Notes: generated from the sequence alone by a model not told the origin. DNA of 64,000 bases from Kosakonia sp. SMBL-WEM22 (GCF_014490785.1 NZ_CP051488.1:4526001-4590000), one strand, 5' to 3'. Positions 17,162-26,457 are shown, numbered from the stretch's first letter. A program made the numbers and translations.

Positions 17162-17171
17162 GGGGGAAAAC

Positions 17172-17744
17172 TTATGGCAGCACTTTCGCAGAGAGGATAA
17201 CAACCGGTTTTGACGGGACATTCTGGTACGGGCCAACATCGTGCGTCTGCACCTGAGAGATCTTATCGGCAACGTCCATACCTTTTACCACTTTGCCAAA
17301 GACCGCATAGCCAAAGTCGCGCTGACCATGGTCAAGGAAGGCATTATCCGCAACGTTGATAAAGAACTGGCTGGTAGCGCTGTCTTTATCCGCCGTGCGC
17401 GCCATGGCAATGGTGCCGCGCGTATTTCGCAGGCCGTTGTCCGCTTCATTTTTGATAGGCGGGTTGGGCTGCTTCTGCTGCATCTGCTCGTTAAAACCGC
17501 CGCCCTGCACCATAAAACCAGGGATCACGCGGTGAAAAGTGGTGTTGTTATAAAAACCGTTATTCACGTAATCAAGGAAGTTTTTTACCGACACAGGGGC
17601 TTTCTGATTGTTCAGCTCCAGTTCGATATTACCGGCGGAGGTGGTGAGCAGAACATGAGGATCGCCTTTTGCGGCCAGCGCAGCAGGGGAGAGAGCAGAA
17701 AGGGCGAGTAGAGCCGCCATAGCCGCCAGAGTCGATTTAACCAT
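17172..17744 (-). CDS. ppiA: PpiA, periplasmic cyclophilin-type prolyl isomerase
   Basis: This 190-residue protein starts with a classical signal peptide (charged MVKS, hydrophobic core, AALAA before KGDPHV, cleavage near residue 24), so it acts in the periplasm. The cyclophilin core is clear: NFLDYVNNGFYNNTTFHRVIPGFMVQGGG, with its Arg-x-x-x-x-Phe active-site segment split between FHR and FMVQ, then FFINVADN. The length equals E. coli PpiA. It has its own terminator downstream; the 155-bp gap upstream to codA carries its promoter, not resolved here. Confidence 0.96.
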   Translation of the reverse strand: MVKSTLAAMAALLALSALSPAALAAKGDPHVLLTTSAGNIELELNNQKAPVSVKNFLDYVNNGFYNNTTFHRVIPGFMVQGGGFNEQMQQKQPNPPIKNEADNGLRNTRGTIAMARTADKDSATSQFFINVADNAFLDHGQRDFGYAVFGKVVKGMDVADKISQVQTHDVGPYQNVPSKPVVILSAKVLP

Positions 17745-17899
17745 AAGGTTTCCTTAACGAAGTGCAGTAACGAAAGCGAGTGGATTGATTCTAAAGAGCA
17801 GTCAGCCAGCAGGCCAGCCTTTTACTTAATTTTACGTATTTGGTAACAGATGTAACGCCAGACCGCCAAATTTGTGCGTCTTAACGGCCTGGCACGCCG

Positions 17900-19198
17900 C
17901 TACGCTTGCGGCATCCGGTGAAAATGTACCTCTTCACATCCCTGCTCCAGCCGTACCCAACTCTGCGCCGGTTGCGTACTGGCAATAATGCGTCCGTGCC
18001 GAATCGACCAGCGTACCGGGGACTGGCAGCGCACCGCCTCAAAGCCGTTTTCAACAGGCAGAATTATCATATTGGCAGGCAGGCCCGGCGCAATGCCGTA
18101 CTCACTCAGGCCCATCGTTTTCGCGCTGTTATGGGTGATCAGTTGCAGCCCCTGTTCAATCTGCGGATAGCCCATCAGCTGACAAACATGCAGACCCATA
18201 TGCAGCACCTGCAACATGTTGCCGGTACCGAGTGGATACCAGGGATCAAATACATCATCGTGACCGAAGCAGACATTTATCCCTGCCGCCATCAACTCTT
18301 TCACCCGTGTAATGCCCCGCCGTTTTGGGTAGTCATCAAACCGACCCTGCAGGTGAATATTGACCAGCGGGTTGGCCACGAAATTGATGCCGGAACGTTG
18401 CAACAGGCGGAAAAGACGGGATGTATAAGCACCGTTGTAGGAGTGCATAGCGGTGGTGTGGCTGGCGGTAACACGCGAGCCCATCTCCATTTCAAGCGCC
18501 AGCGCGGCGACGGTCTCAACAAAGCGCGACTGCTCATCATCAATTTCATCGCAGTGGATATCCAGCGGGCGCTCATACTCACGCGCCAGATCGAAGGCGA
18601 TATTCAGCGATTCGATGCCATATTCACGTGTGTACTCAAAGTGCGGAATGGCTCCGACCACATCGGCCCCCAGCTGAAGCGCTTTTTCCAGCAGCGCTGC
18701 GCCATTCGGATACGAGAGAATCCCCTCCTGTGGAAAAGCGACAATCTGTAGATCGATCCACGGTGCGACCTCCTCTTTCACCTCCAGCATCGCTTTCAGC
18801 GCCGTTAACAGCGGATCGGAAACATCAACGTGTGTGCGCACATGCTGTACGCCATTGGCCATTTGCCATTTCAGCGTCTGCCAGGCGCGCTTTTTCACGT
18901 CCTGATGGCAGAGCTGTGCTTTACGTTCGGCCCAGCACTCAATCCCCTCGAACAGCGTACCGGACTCGTTCCAGCGGGGATCGCCTGCCGTTTGCGTCGT
19001 GTCCAGGTGAATATGCGGTTCGACGAACGGCGGCAGTGCCAGACCGCCGCCAGCATCAAGGACATCAAGTGTCTCGCTCTGGGTGTCGCCCATCGGTGTG
19101 ATCTCACCAAATCGCCCGTTCTCAATGGCGATTTGCCAGACTCCTTCGCGATCGGGTAAGTGCACATTCTGCACAAGCCATAGTGGTGTTGCTGACAT
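17900..19198 (-). CDS. codA: CodA-like cytosine deaminase
   Basis: This 432-residue amidohydrolase matches E. coli CodA (427) along its length; CodA converts cytosine to uracil and ammonia for pyrimidine salvage. Metal ligands H62 and H64 are in EPHIHLD. A further metal-ligand His is in DIHCDEIDDE with its proton-relay Glu, another His is in TASHTTAMHSYNG, and the last Asp is in CFGHDDVFDPW. No cytosine permease gene codB is adjacent, unlike the E. coli codBA operon. The gene occupies the place where E. coli K-12 has tsgA, between ppiA and nirB, and is divergent from nirB, so its promoter shares the 240-bp region with the NarL/FNR sites. Confidence 0.93.
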   Translation of the reverse strand: MSATPLWLVQNVHLPDREGVWQIAIENGRFGEITPMGDTQSETLDVLDAGGGLALPPFVEPHIHLDTTQTAGDPRWNESGTLFEGIECWAERKAQLCHQDVKKRAWQTLKWQMANGVQHVRTHVDVSDPLLTALKAMLEVKEEVAPWIDLQIVAFPQEGILSYPNGAALLEKALQLGADVVGAIPHFEYTREYGIESLNIAFDLAREYERPLDIHCDEIDDEQSRFVETVAALALEMEMGSRVTASHTTAMHSYNGAYTSRLFRLLQRSGINFVANPLVNIHLQGRFDDYPKRRGITRVKELMAAGINVCFGHDDVFDPWYPLGTGNMLQVLHMGLHVCQLMGYPQIEQGLQLITHNSAKTMGLSEYGIAPGLPANMIILPVENGFEAVRCQSPVRWSIRHGRIIASTQPAQSWVRLEQGCEEVHFHRMPQA

Positions 19199-19337
19199 CG
19201 CATTATCTCCTCATTCTCCCTCAGATATGTCGTAGCGAACCTCGTGCTAAAAAACGTCACTTTCAGTATAGAAATTCCTCAACATATAAATATGAATGAT
19301 ATCCAATACTTATAAAAACCATGAAAAATCAGCAGTA

Positions 19338-19380
19338 TACTCATTAAGGAGTAGGCTAAGGTGTAATTGATATACATCAA
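19338..19380 (+). promoter_or_regulatory. nirB promoter with NarL/NarP and FNR sites
   Basis: A perfect FNR palindrome TTGAT-ATAC-ATCAA lies at 19367-19380 and a 7-2-7 NarL/NarP inverted repeat TACTCAT-TA-AGGAGTA at 19338-19353. The -10 region TTAAGGT (19401-19407) matches the E. coli nirB promoter, giving a start near 19415. The FNR centre then falls at -41.5 and the NarL/NarP centre at -69.5, exactly the E. coli geometry. This implies anaerobic induction by FNR with nitrate/nitrite control. Confidence 0.92.
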
Positions 19381-19438
19381 TAACCGTGCAAGCTGAATCG
19401 TTAAGGTAGGAGGTAGTAAAAAAGAAATCGAGGCAAAA

Positions 19439-21982
19439 ATGAGCAAAGTCAAACTCGCTATCATCGGTAATGGCATGGTCGGCCACCGCTTTATCGAGGA
19501 CCTTCTCGACAAAGCCGACGCCAGCCAGTTCGACATTACCGTATTCTGTGAAGAGCCGCGTAAAGCCTACGACCGCGTCCACCTGTCATCCTATTTTTCC
19601 CACCATACAGCTGAAGAGCTGTCATTAGTTCGCGAAGGCTTCTACGAAAAACATGGCGTAAAAGTGCTGGTAGGCGAACGCGCCATCACCATTAACCGCC
19701 AGGAGAAAGTGATCCACTCCAGCGCGGGCCGTACGGTCTATTACGACAAGCTGATCATGGCCACCGGCTCTTACCCCTGGATCCCACCAATCAAAGGGTC
19801 CGAAACGCAGGACTGCTTTGTTTACCGCACTATCGAAGATTTAAATGCCATTGAGTCATGCGCGCGCCGTAGCCGCCGTGGCGCGGTGGTTGGCGGCGGC
19901 CTGCTGGGTCTGGAAGCCGCAGGCGCGCTGAAAAACTTAGGCGTCGAAACCCACGTTATTGAATTCGCCCCGATGCTGATGGCTGAACAGCTCGATCAGA
20001 TGGGCGGCGAGCAGTTAAGACGTAAAATCGAAAGCATGGGCGTGCGCGTGCACACCAGCAAAAACACCAACGAGATCGTGCAAGAGGGCGTTGAGGCGCG
20101 CAAAACGATGCGCTTCGCCGACGGCAGCGAGCTGGAAGTAGATTTTATCGTCTTCTCTACCGGCATTCGTCCACGCGACAAGCTGGCGACCCAGTGCGGG
20201 CTTGAAGTCGCCCCGCGCGGCGGCATTATGATTAACGACTGCTGCCAGACCTCCGATCCCAATATTTACGCCATCGGCGAGTGCGCCAGCTGGAACAACC
20301 GCGTCTATGGTCTGGTTGCGCCAGGCTACAAAATGGCGCAGGTGACGGCTGACCATATTCTCGGCACGCAAAACGCGTTTGAAGGTGCGGATCTTAGCGC
20401 CAAGCTAAAACTGCTTGGCGTTGATGTTGGCGGTATCGGCGATGCCCACGGTCGTACAGCAGGCGCGCGCAGCTACGTCTATCTCGACGAAAGCAAAGAA
20501 GTTTATAAACGCCTGATTGTCAGCCCGGATAACAAAACGCTGCTCGGTGCGGTACTGGTGGGCGACACCAGTGATTACGGTAATCTGCTGCAACTGGTGC
20601 TCAACGCCATCGAACTGCCGGAAAACCCCGACGCGCTGATCCTCCCGGCGCACGCCAGCGGCGGTAAACCCTCAATCGGCGTCGATAAGCTGCCGGACAG
20701 CGCGCAAATCTGCTCCTGCTTCGACGTCACCAAAGGTGACCTGATTAGCGCCATCAATAAAGGCTGCCATACCGTGGCCGCCCTGAAAGCGGAAACTAAA
20801 GCCGGCACCGGCTGCGGCGGCTGTATTCCGCTGGTTACACAGGTGCTGAACGCCGAATTGGCGAAACAGGGTATCGAAATCACCAATAACCTGTGTGAAC
20901 ACTTCGCCTACTCCCGCCAGGAGTTATTCCACCTCATTCAGGTGGAGGGGATTAAAACCTTCGACGAACTGCTGGCGAAATATGGCACCGGCTACGGCTG
21001 CGAAGTGTGTAAACCGACCGTGGGTTCGCTGCTCGCTTCCTGCTGGAACGAGTACATCCTGAAACCGCAGCATACGCCGCTGCAGGACACCAACGACAAC
21101 TTCCTCGCCAACATCCAGAAAGATGGTACCTACTCCGTTATCCCGCGCTCGGCGGGCGGCGAAATCACGCCGGAAGGGTTGATGGAAGTGGGCCGCATCG
21201 CGCGGGAATTTAATCTCTATACCAAAATCACTGGCTCGCAGCGTATCGGCCTGTTCGGCGCGCAAAAAGACGATCTGCCGGAGATCTGGCGTCAGTTAAT
21301 CAACGCCGGGTTCGAAACCGGTCATGCGTATGCCAAAGCGCTGCGGATGGCGAAAACCTGCGTCGGCTCGACCTGGTGCCGCTATGGCGTTGGCGACAGC
21401 GTCGGTTTCGGCGTTGAGTTGGAGAACCGTTACAAAGGTATCCGTACTCCACACAAAATGAAGTTCGGCGTCTCCGGCTGTACCCGTGAATGTGCGGAAG
21501 CGCAGGGGAAAGACGTGGGGATTATCGCCACGGAAAAAGGCTGGAACCTCTATGTGTGCGGTAACGGTGGCATGAAACCGCGTCATGCGGATCTGCTGGC
21601 GGCGGATCTCGACCGCGAAACCCTGCTGCGTTACCTCGACCGCTTTATGATGTTCTACATTCGCACCGCCGACAAACTGACCCGTACCGCCTCCTGGCTT
21701 GAGGGGATGGAAGGTGGCATCAACTATCTGCGCAGCGTCATCATTGACGACAAGCTGGGCTTTGATGCACAGCTGGAAGCGGAGATGACCCGTCTGCGCG
21801 AAGCGGTAATCTGCGAATGGACGGAAACCGTCAACAATCCGGCAGCGCAAACGCGCTTCAAGCACTTTATCAACAGCGATCGCCGCGACCCGAACGTGCA
21901 GGTGGTACCGGAGCGCGCGCAGCATCGCCCGGCGACACCCTATGAACGTATTCCGGTGATGTTAGTGGAGGAGAACGCATGA
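19439..21982 (+). CDS. nirB: NirB, NADH-dependent nitrite reductase large subunit
   Basis: This 847-residue cytoplasmic enzyme reduces nitrite to ammonium with NADH. In order: a FAD/NAD pyridine-nucleotide oxidoreductase domain (IGNGMVGHRF at residues 10-19, VVGGGLLGLEAA near 150), a BFD-type [2Fe-2S] domain with C425, C427, C459 and C462, and a sulfite/nitrite reductase domain whose siroheme-[4Fe-4S] cysteines are C641, C647, C681 and C685. The GAGG upstream of the ATG is the RBS. nirD overlaps its stop codon by 4 bp. The siroheme it needs is made by CysG, two genes downstream. Confidence 0.97.
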   Translation: MSKVKLAIIGNGMVGHRFIEDLLDKADASQFDITVFCEEPRKAYDRVHLSSYFSHHTAEELSLVREGFYEKHGVKVLVGERAITINRQEKVIHSSAGRTVYYDKLIMATGSYPWIPPIKGSETQDCFVYRTIEDLNAIESCARRSRRGAVVGGGLLGLEAAGALKNLGVETHVIEFAPMLMAEQLDQMGGEQLRRKIESMGVRVHTSKNTNEIVQEGVEARKTMRFADGSELEVDFIVFSTGIRPRDKLATQCGLEVAPRGGIMINDCCQTSDPNIYAIGECASWNNRVYGLVAPGYKMAQVTADHILGTQNAFEGADLSAKLKLLGVDVGGIGDAHGRTAGARSYVYLDESKEVYKRLIVSPDNKTLLGAVLVGDTSDYGNLLQLVLNAIELPENPDALILPAHASGGKPSIGVDKLPDSAQICSCFDVTKGDLISAINKGCHTVAALKAETKAGTGCGGCIPLVTQVLNAELAKQGIEITNNLCEHFAYSRQELFHLIQVEGIKTFDELLAKYGTGYGCEVCKPTVGSLLASCWNEYILKPQHTPLQDTNDNFLANIQKDGTYSVIPRSAGGEITPEGLMEVGRIAREFNLYTKITGSQRIGLFGAQKDDLPEIWRQLINAGFETGHAYAKALRMAKTCVGSTWCRYGVGDSVGFGVELENRYKGIRTPHKMKFGVSGCTRECAEAQGKDVGIIATEKGWNLYVCGNGGMKPRHADLLAADLDRETLLRYLDRFMMFYIRTADKLTRTASWLEGMEGGINYLRSVIIDDKLGFDAQLEAEMTRLREAVICEWTETVNNPAAQTRFKHFINSDRRDPNVQVVPERAQHRPATPYERIPVMLVEENA

Positions 21983-22305
21983 GCCAGTGGAACAGCGTCT
22001 GCAATATTGATGAGATCGTCCCGGCAACCGGCGTCTGTGCGCTGGTCAATGGCGAGCAGGTAGCAATTTTCCGCCCGCGCCATGACGACCAGGTTTACGC
22101 CATCAGTAATATCGACCCCTTTTTCCAGTCGAGCGTGCTCTCTCGCGGCATTATTGCTGAACATCAGGGCGAACTGTGGGTTGCCAGCCCGTTAAAAAAA
22201 CAGCGCTTCCGTCTGCGCGATGGCCTCTGCATGGAAGATGAAAGCCGTTCAGTTGCCCATTTTGAAGCACGAGTGAAAGATGGTGAGGTGCAGATCAAAG
22301 CATAA
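21979..22305 (+). CDS. nirD: NirD, nitrite reductase small subunit
   Basis: This 108-residue protein has the Rieske-like fold of NirD but lacks the Cys-His cluster ligands, as in the family. It starts MSQWNSVCNIDEIVPATGVCALV, overlapping the nirB stop by 4 bp (ATGA), and ends 123 bp before cysG. In E. coli the nitrite channel gene nirC comes next; here it is missing. The C-terminal GEVQIKA is typical, so the gene is intact. Confidence 0.95.
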   Translation: MSQWNSVCNIDEIVPATGVCALVNGEQVAIFRPRHDDQVYAISNIDPFFQSSVLSRGIIAEHQGELWVASPLKKQRFRLRDGLCMEDESRSVAHFEARVKDGEVQIKA

Positions 22306-22428
22306 TCCCCTGCCCTCTCAACGGCCGTAGCGACAGCTTGCTGTTATGCTACGGCTCATGCTCTGCGCCCGCGGCTCTCGCTGCGCGGCGCCCGCTTCAG
22401 CCTATAACTACAATACCGGGGTAATGTC

Positions 22429-23793
22429 GTGGATCACCTGCCAATTTTCTGTCAATTACGGGGACGCGCCTGTCTGCTGGTCGGCGGCGGCGACGTCGCG
22501 GAGCGCAAAGCGCGCCTGTTGCTTGATGCGGGCGCGCAGCTCACCGTCAATGCCCTCACCTTTATTCCTCAATTTACCGCCTGGGCCGCCGAAGGCATGC
22601 TGACGCTGGTCGAAGGCGAGTTTAGCGAAACGCTGCTTGATGAGTGCTGGCTGGCGATTGCCGCTACCGATAGCGACGCGGTGAACCAGCGGGTCAGCGA
22701 TGCGGCAGAAGCGCGTCGCATCTTCTGTAATGTGGTCGATGCACCGAAGGAAGCGAGCTTTATCATGCCGTCGATTATCGACCGCTCGCCGCTGATGGTG
22801 GCGATCTCTTCAGGCGGCACATCGCCAGTGCTGGCGCGTTTGCTGCGCGAGAAGCTGGAGTCGCTGCTACCGCAGCATCTTGGTCATGTAGCGAAATTTG
22901 CCGGGCAACTGCGTGGCCGCGTAAAACGCCATTTCGCTACCATGAGCGAACGCCGCCGTTTCTGGGAGAAGCTCTTCGTTAACGATCGGCTGGCACAATC
23001 GCTGGCGAATCAGAATATGACTGCCGTAGAGAGCATCACCGAGCAGATGCTGAGCGAGCCGTTGGATAATCGCGGTGAAGTGGTGCTGGTGGGCGCTGGC
23101 CCTGGCGATGCCGGGCTGCTAACGCTGAAAGGCCTACAGCAAATCCAGCAGGCGGATGTGGTGGTCTATGACCGGCTGGTGTCCGATGAGATCATGAATC
23201 TGGTACGCCGCGACGCCGACCGCGTGTTTGTGGGTAAACGCGCGGGCTATCACTGCGTGCCGCAGGAGGAGATCAATCAGATCCTGCTGCGCGAGGCGCA
23301 AAGCGGGAAGCGCGTGGTGCGGTTAAAAGGCGGCGATCCCTTCATTTTTGGGCGCGGGGGCGAAGAGCTGGAAACGCTCTGCCATGCGGGTATTCCCTTC
23401 TCGGTCGTGCCTGGAATTACCGCGGCTTCCGGCTGTTCAGCTTACTCGGGCATTCCGCTCACCCACCGGGATTACGCCCAGAGCGTGCGGCTGGTCACGG
23501 GCCATCTGAAGACCGGCGGCGAGCTGGATTGGGCTAACCTGGCAGCAGAGAAGCAGACGCTGGTGTTCTATATGGGGTTGAATCAGGCGGCGGCGATTCA
23601 GGAGCAATTGATCGCTCACGGTATGCAGGCGGATATGCCGGTAGCGCTGGTGGAAAATGGTACATCGGTGCAGCAGCGGGTCGTCAGCGGCACGCTGTCG
23701 CAGCTTGGCGAGCTGGCGCAGCAGGTGAAAAGCCCATCATTGATTATCGTCGGCAGGGTTGTCGCATTACGCGAGAAGTTGAAGTGGTTTTAA
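22429..23793 (+). CDS. cysG: CysG, siroheme synthase
   Basis: This 454-residue bifunctional enzyme makes siroheme from uroporphyrinogen III. The N-terminal half is the precorrin-2 dehydrogenase/ferrochelatase (NAD motif GGGDVAERKARLLL near residue 15, ISSGGTSPVLAR near 130). The C-terminal half from about residue 217 is the SAM-dependent methyltransferase (LVGAGPGDAGLLTLKG, VVYDRLVS, GDPFIFGRGGEE). It starts with GTG (GTGGATCACCTG) as in E. coli. The 123-bp gap from nirD contains a possible hairpin (CCGTAGC ... GCTACGG, 22325-22356) and no nirC. Siroheme serves NirB next door and sulfite reductase elsewhere. Confidence 0.96.
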   Translation: MDHLPIFCQLRGRACLLVGGGDVAERKARLLLDAGAQLTVNALTFIPQFTAWAAEGMLTLVEGEFSETLLDECWLAIAATDSDAVNQRVSDAAEARRIFCNVVDAPKEASFIMPSIIDRSPLMVAISSGGTSPVLARLLREKLESLLPQHLGHVAKFAGQLRGRVKRHFATMSERRRFWEKLFVNDRLAQSLANQNMTAVESITEQMLSEPLDNRGEVVLVGAGPGDAGLLTLKGLQQIQQADVVVYDRLVSDEIMNLVRRDADRVFVGKRAGYHCVPQEEINQILLREAQSGKRVVRLKGGDPFIFGRGGEELETLCHAGIPFSVVPGITAASGCSAYSGIPLTHRDYAQSVRLVTGHLKTGGELDWANLAAEKQTLVFYMGLNQAAAIQEQLIAHGMQADMPVALVENGTSVQQRVVSGTLSQLGELAQQVKSPSLIIVGRVVALREKLKWF

Positions 23794-23801
23794 AGACGTT
23801 G

Positions 23802-24012
23802 CCTGATGGCGCTGCGCTTATCAGGCCTACAAAAAACAGCTAACCGTACACTGCCATCCGGCAATCGACACCTGGCACAATGCCTGATGCGCTGCGCTTA
23901 TCAGGCCTACAAAACGCGCTAACCCGTAGGCCGGATAAGGCGATTACGCCGCCATCCGGCAATCAGCGCCCGGCACAATGCCTGATGGCGCTGCGCTTAT
24001 CAGGCCTACAAA
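23802..24012. repeat. REP/BIME cluster between cysG and trpS
   Basis: Three direct copies of TGATGGCGCTGCGCTTATCA-type palindromes (near 23803, 23882 and 23979; the middle lacks GG) followed by GGCCTACAAAA alternate with REP arms ending CCATCCGGCAATC, including a full inverted copy GTAGGCCGGATAAGGCG at 23925. Linkers such as CCTGGCACAATG and CCCGGCACAATG repeat too. The cluster fills the 235-bp gap between converging cysG and trpS; no gene is present. Confidence 0.88.
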
Positions 24013-24028
24013 ACCGAGCTTATTTTGC

Positions 24029-25033
24029 TTACGGCTTCGCGACAAACCCAATCGCTTCGTACACCTTCTTCAGCGTTTCTGAAGCGTGCGCGCTCGCTTT
24101 TTCCGCACCTTCACGCATGATCTGCTGCAGGAAGGCTTCGTCATTGCGGTAGCGATGGTAGCGCTCCTGCAACTCGGTCAGCATGCCGGAAACCGCATCA
24201 GCTACTTCGCCTTTCAAATGGCCATACATCTTGCCTTCGAAATGCTGCTCCAGTTCGGCGATGCTCTGGCCAGTCACGGCGGAGAGGATATCAAGCAGGT
24301 TAGAGACGCCCGCTTTGTTCGCCACATCGTAACGCACAACCGGCGGCTCGTCGGAGTCGGTCACGGCGCGTTTGATCTTCTTCACCACTGACTTCGGATC
24401 TTCCAGCAGGCCAATGACGTTGTTGCGGTTATCATCCGACTTGGACATCTTCTTCGTTGGCTCCAGCAGCGACATCACGCGCGCACCGGACTTCGGAATA
24501 AACGGCTCAGGCACTTTAAACACATCGCCATAGATGGCGTTGAAGCGCTGGGCGATATCGCGGCTCAGCTCAAGGTGTTGCTTCTGATCTTCGCCGACCG
24601 GCACCTGATTGGTCTGGTAGAGGAGAATATCTGCCGCCATCAGCACCGGGTAGTCAAACAGACCGGCGTTGATGTTTTCTGAATAGCGTGCGGATTTATC
24701 TTTGAACTGCGTCATGCGGCTCAGCTCGCCGAAATAGGTGTAGCAGTTCAGCGCCCAACCCAGCTGGGCATGCTCAGGAACGTGGGACTGCACAAAGATC
24801 GTGCTTTTCTGCGGGTCAATGCCGCAGGCCAGGTAGAGCGCCAGCGTATCCAGCGTCGCCTTGCGCAGCTTCTCCGGATCCTGACGGGCGGTAATGGCAT
24901 GCAGGTCAACGATGCAGTAGATGCAGTGATAGTCGTCCTGCATGTTCACCCACTGACGCAGCGCACCCATGTAGTTGCCAATGGTCAATTCACCTGAGGG
25001 CTGTGCGCCACTAAAAACGATGGGCTTAGTCAT
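24029..25033 (-). CDS. trpS: TrpS, tryptophanyl-tRNA synthetase
   Basis: This 334-residue class I aminoacyl-tRNA synthetase charges tRNA-Trp. The HIGH-type signature is PSGELTIGN (residues 12-20) and the KMSKS loop is present as KKMSKSDDN near residue 195. The length equals E. coli TrpS. It is the last gene of the damX-dam-rpe-gph-trpS run and overlaps gph by 8 bp, pointing to coupled translation. Downstream is the REP cluster, not a clear terminator. Confidence 0.97.
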   Translation of the reverse strand: MTKPIVFSGAQPSGELTIGNYMGALRQWVNMQDDYHCIYCIVDLHAITARQDPEKLRKATLDTLALYLACGIDPQKSTIFVQSHVPEHAQLGWALNCYTYFGELSRMTQFKDKSARYSENINAGLFDYPVLMAADILLYQTNQVPVGEDQKQHLELSRDIAQRFNAIYGDVFKVPEPFIPKSGARVMSLLEPTKKMSKSDDNRNNVIGLLEDPKSVVKKIKRAVTDSDEPPVVRYDVANKAGVSNLLDILSAVTGQSIAELEQHFEGKMYGHLKGEVADAVSGMLTELQERYHRYRNDEAFLQQIMREGAEKASAHASETLKKVYEAIGFVAKP

Positions 25034-25787
25034 TTTTCATTTCCTGATGTTCACTGAGCGGGAGCCCGAGCGCGGGCAGTAAATCGTTAAAGCGGTCGAA
25101 GACGTAGTCCGGCTCGCTTAGGGTAATCGCTTCACCGTAGTTATAGCCATAAGTCAGGCCAACGGAGACGCTGCCTGCCGCCTGTGCGGCACGGATATCG
25201 TTGCGCGAGTCGCCAACGAAGAGTAACTCATGGGGTTGAATTGCCAGCTTGTCGCACACCAGCAACAGCGGCTCCGGGTGCGGCTTCTTATTCACCACAT
25301 CATCGCCGCCGACAACAAAGGTGAAGTAGTGGGCAATCTCCAGCGCGTCCAGTAGCGGCGCGACAAACGGCGTCGGCTTGTTGGTCACCAGCGCCAGCGG
25401 CAGCCCTTTTTCGTGCAGCGCCGCGAGGGTTTGCGCCACGTCCGGGAACAGGAAGCTGCCCTCCTCCACGGTCTCTTCGTAGTAGCGGTTGAAGAGCTTG
25501 CGCAGCATAGCGATCTGCTCGGCCTGCGGCACGTCGCCAGTATCAATATCGGGCTTGCCCTGCGAGGCGCGCTGAATGGCTCGCTCCTGGCGAGCCCAGT
25601 TGAAGGCGCGCTCCATCAATACATCGGCGCCATTCCCAATCCAGGTAATCACGCGCGCTTCGCCAGCCTGCGGCAGCTCAAGGGCATACAGCGCGCTGTC
25701 TACGGCAGCGGTAAGCCCCGGCGCGCTATCCACTAATGTGCCATCGAGATCGAACGCGACACCCCGAATCGACTGCAATTTATCCAT
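25026..25787 (-). CDS. gph: Gph, 2-phosphoglycolate phosphatase
   Basis: This 253-residue HAD-family phosphatase removes phosphate from 2-phosphoglycolate, formed when 3'-phosphoglycolate ends of broken DNA are repaired. HAD motif I is FDLDGTLVDS (about residues 12-21), motif II is VTNKP, and motif III/IV is FVGDSRNDIRAA. It overlaps rpe upstream and trpS downstream by 8 bp each. Placement next to dam and rpe is as in E. coli. Confidence 0.96.
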   Translation of the reverse strand: MDKLQSIRGVAFDLDGTLVDSAPGLTAAVDSALYALELPQAGEARVITWIGNGADVLMERAFNWARQERAIQRASQGKPDIDTGDVPQAEQIAMLRKLFNRYYEETVEEGSFLFPDVAQTLAALHEKGLPLALVTNKPTPFVAPLLDALEIAHYFTFVVGGDDVVNKKPHPEPLLLVCDKLAIQPHELLFVGDSRNDIRAAQAAGSVSVGLTYGYNYGEAITLSEPDYVFDRFNDLLPALGLPLSEHQEMKND

Positions 25788-26457
25788 GACTTACCTTCGC
25801 CAGTTCGCTACGCATTTCATCAATAACCTGTTTGTAATCCGGCTGATTAAAAATCGCCGAGCCCGCCACGAACATGTCCGCGCCGGCTGCCGCGATCTCG
25901 CCGATATTGCTCGCTTTCACCCCACCGTCCACTTCGAGACGGATATCAAGGCCGGACGCGTCGATGCGACGGCGCACTTCGCGCAGCTTGTCGAGCGTGT
26001 GGGGAATGAAGGATTGACCACCAAAACCGGGGTTAACGGACATCAGCAGGATCACATCCAGCTTGTCCATAACGTGATCCAGATAGCTCAGCGGCGTCGC
26101 CGGGTTAAACACCAGCCCCGCTTTGCAGCCGTGCTCTTTGATCAGTTGCAGGGTGCGGTCGATATGTTCAGAAGCTTCAGGATGAAAGGTGATAATGCTT
26201 GCCCCGGCTTCGGCGAAGTCCGGCACCAGGCGGTCGACCGGTTTCACCATCAGGTGCACATCGATAGGTGCGGTGATGCCGTAGTTACGCAGCGCTTTCA
26301 GCACCATCGGGCCGATAGTCAGGTTCGGTACGTAGTGGTTGTCCATCACGTCAAAGTGGACAACGTCGCCGCCCGCGGCCAGTACGCTGGCGGTGTCTTC
26401 GCCCAGGCGGGCAAAGTCAGCCGACAGAATCGAAGGGGCAATTAAATACTGTTTCAT
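25780..26457 (-). CDS. rpe: Rpe, ribulose-phosphate 3-epimerase
   Basis: This 225-residue TIM-barrel enzyme interconverts ribulose 5-phosphate and xylulose 5-phosphate in the pentose phosphate pathway. Family motifs are IAPSILSADFA at the N-terminus, VVHFDVMDNHYVPN with the metal-binding His and Asp, VNPGFGGQSFI and LEVDGGV with the second catalytic Asp. The ATG at 26457 (MKQYLIAPS) gives the E. coli length; the alternative at 26463 adds two residues. Its 3' end overlaps gph by 8 bp. Confidence 0.96.
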   Translation of the reverse strand: MKQYLIAPSILSADFARLGEDTASVLAAGGDVVHFDVMDNHYVPNLTIGPMVLKALRNYGITAPIDVHLMVKPVDRLVPDFAEAGASIITFHPEASEHIDRTLQLIKEHGCKAGLVFNPATPLSYLDHVMDKLDVILLMSVNPGFGGQSFIPHTLDKLREVRRRIDASGLDIRLEVDGGVKASNIGEIAAAGADMFVAGSAIFNQPDYKQVIDEMRSELAKVSHG

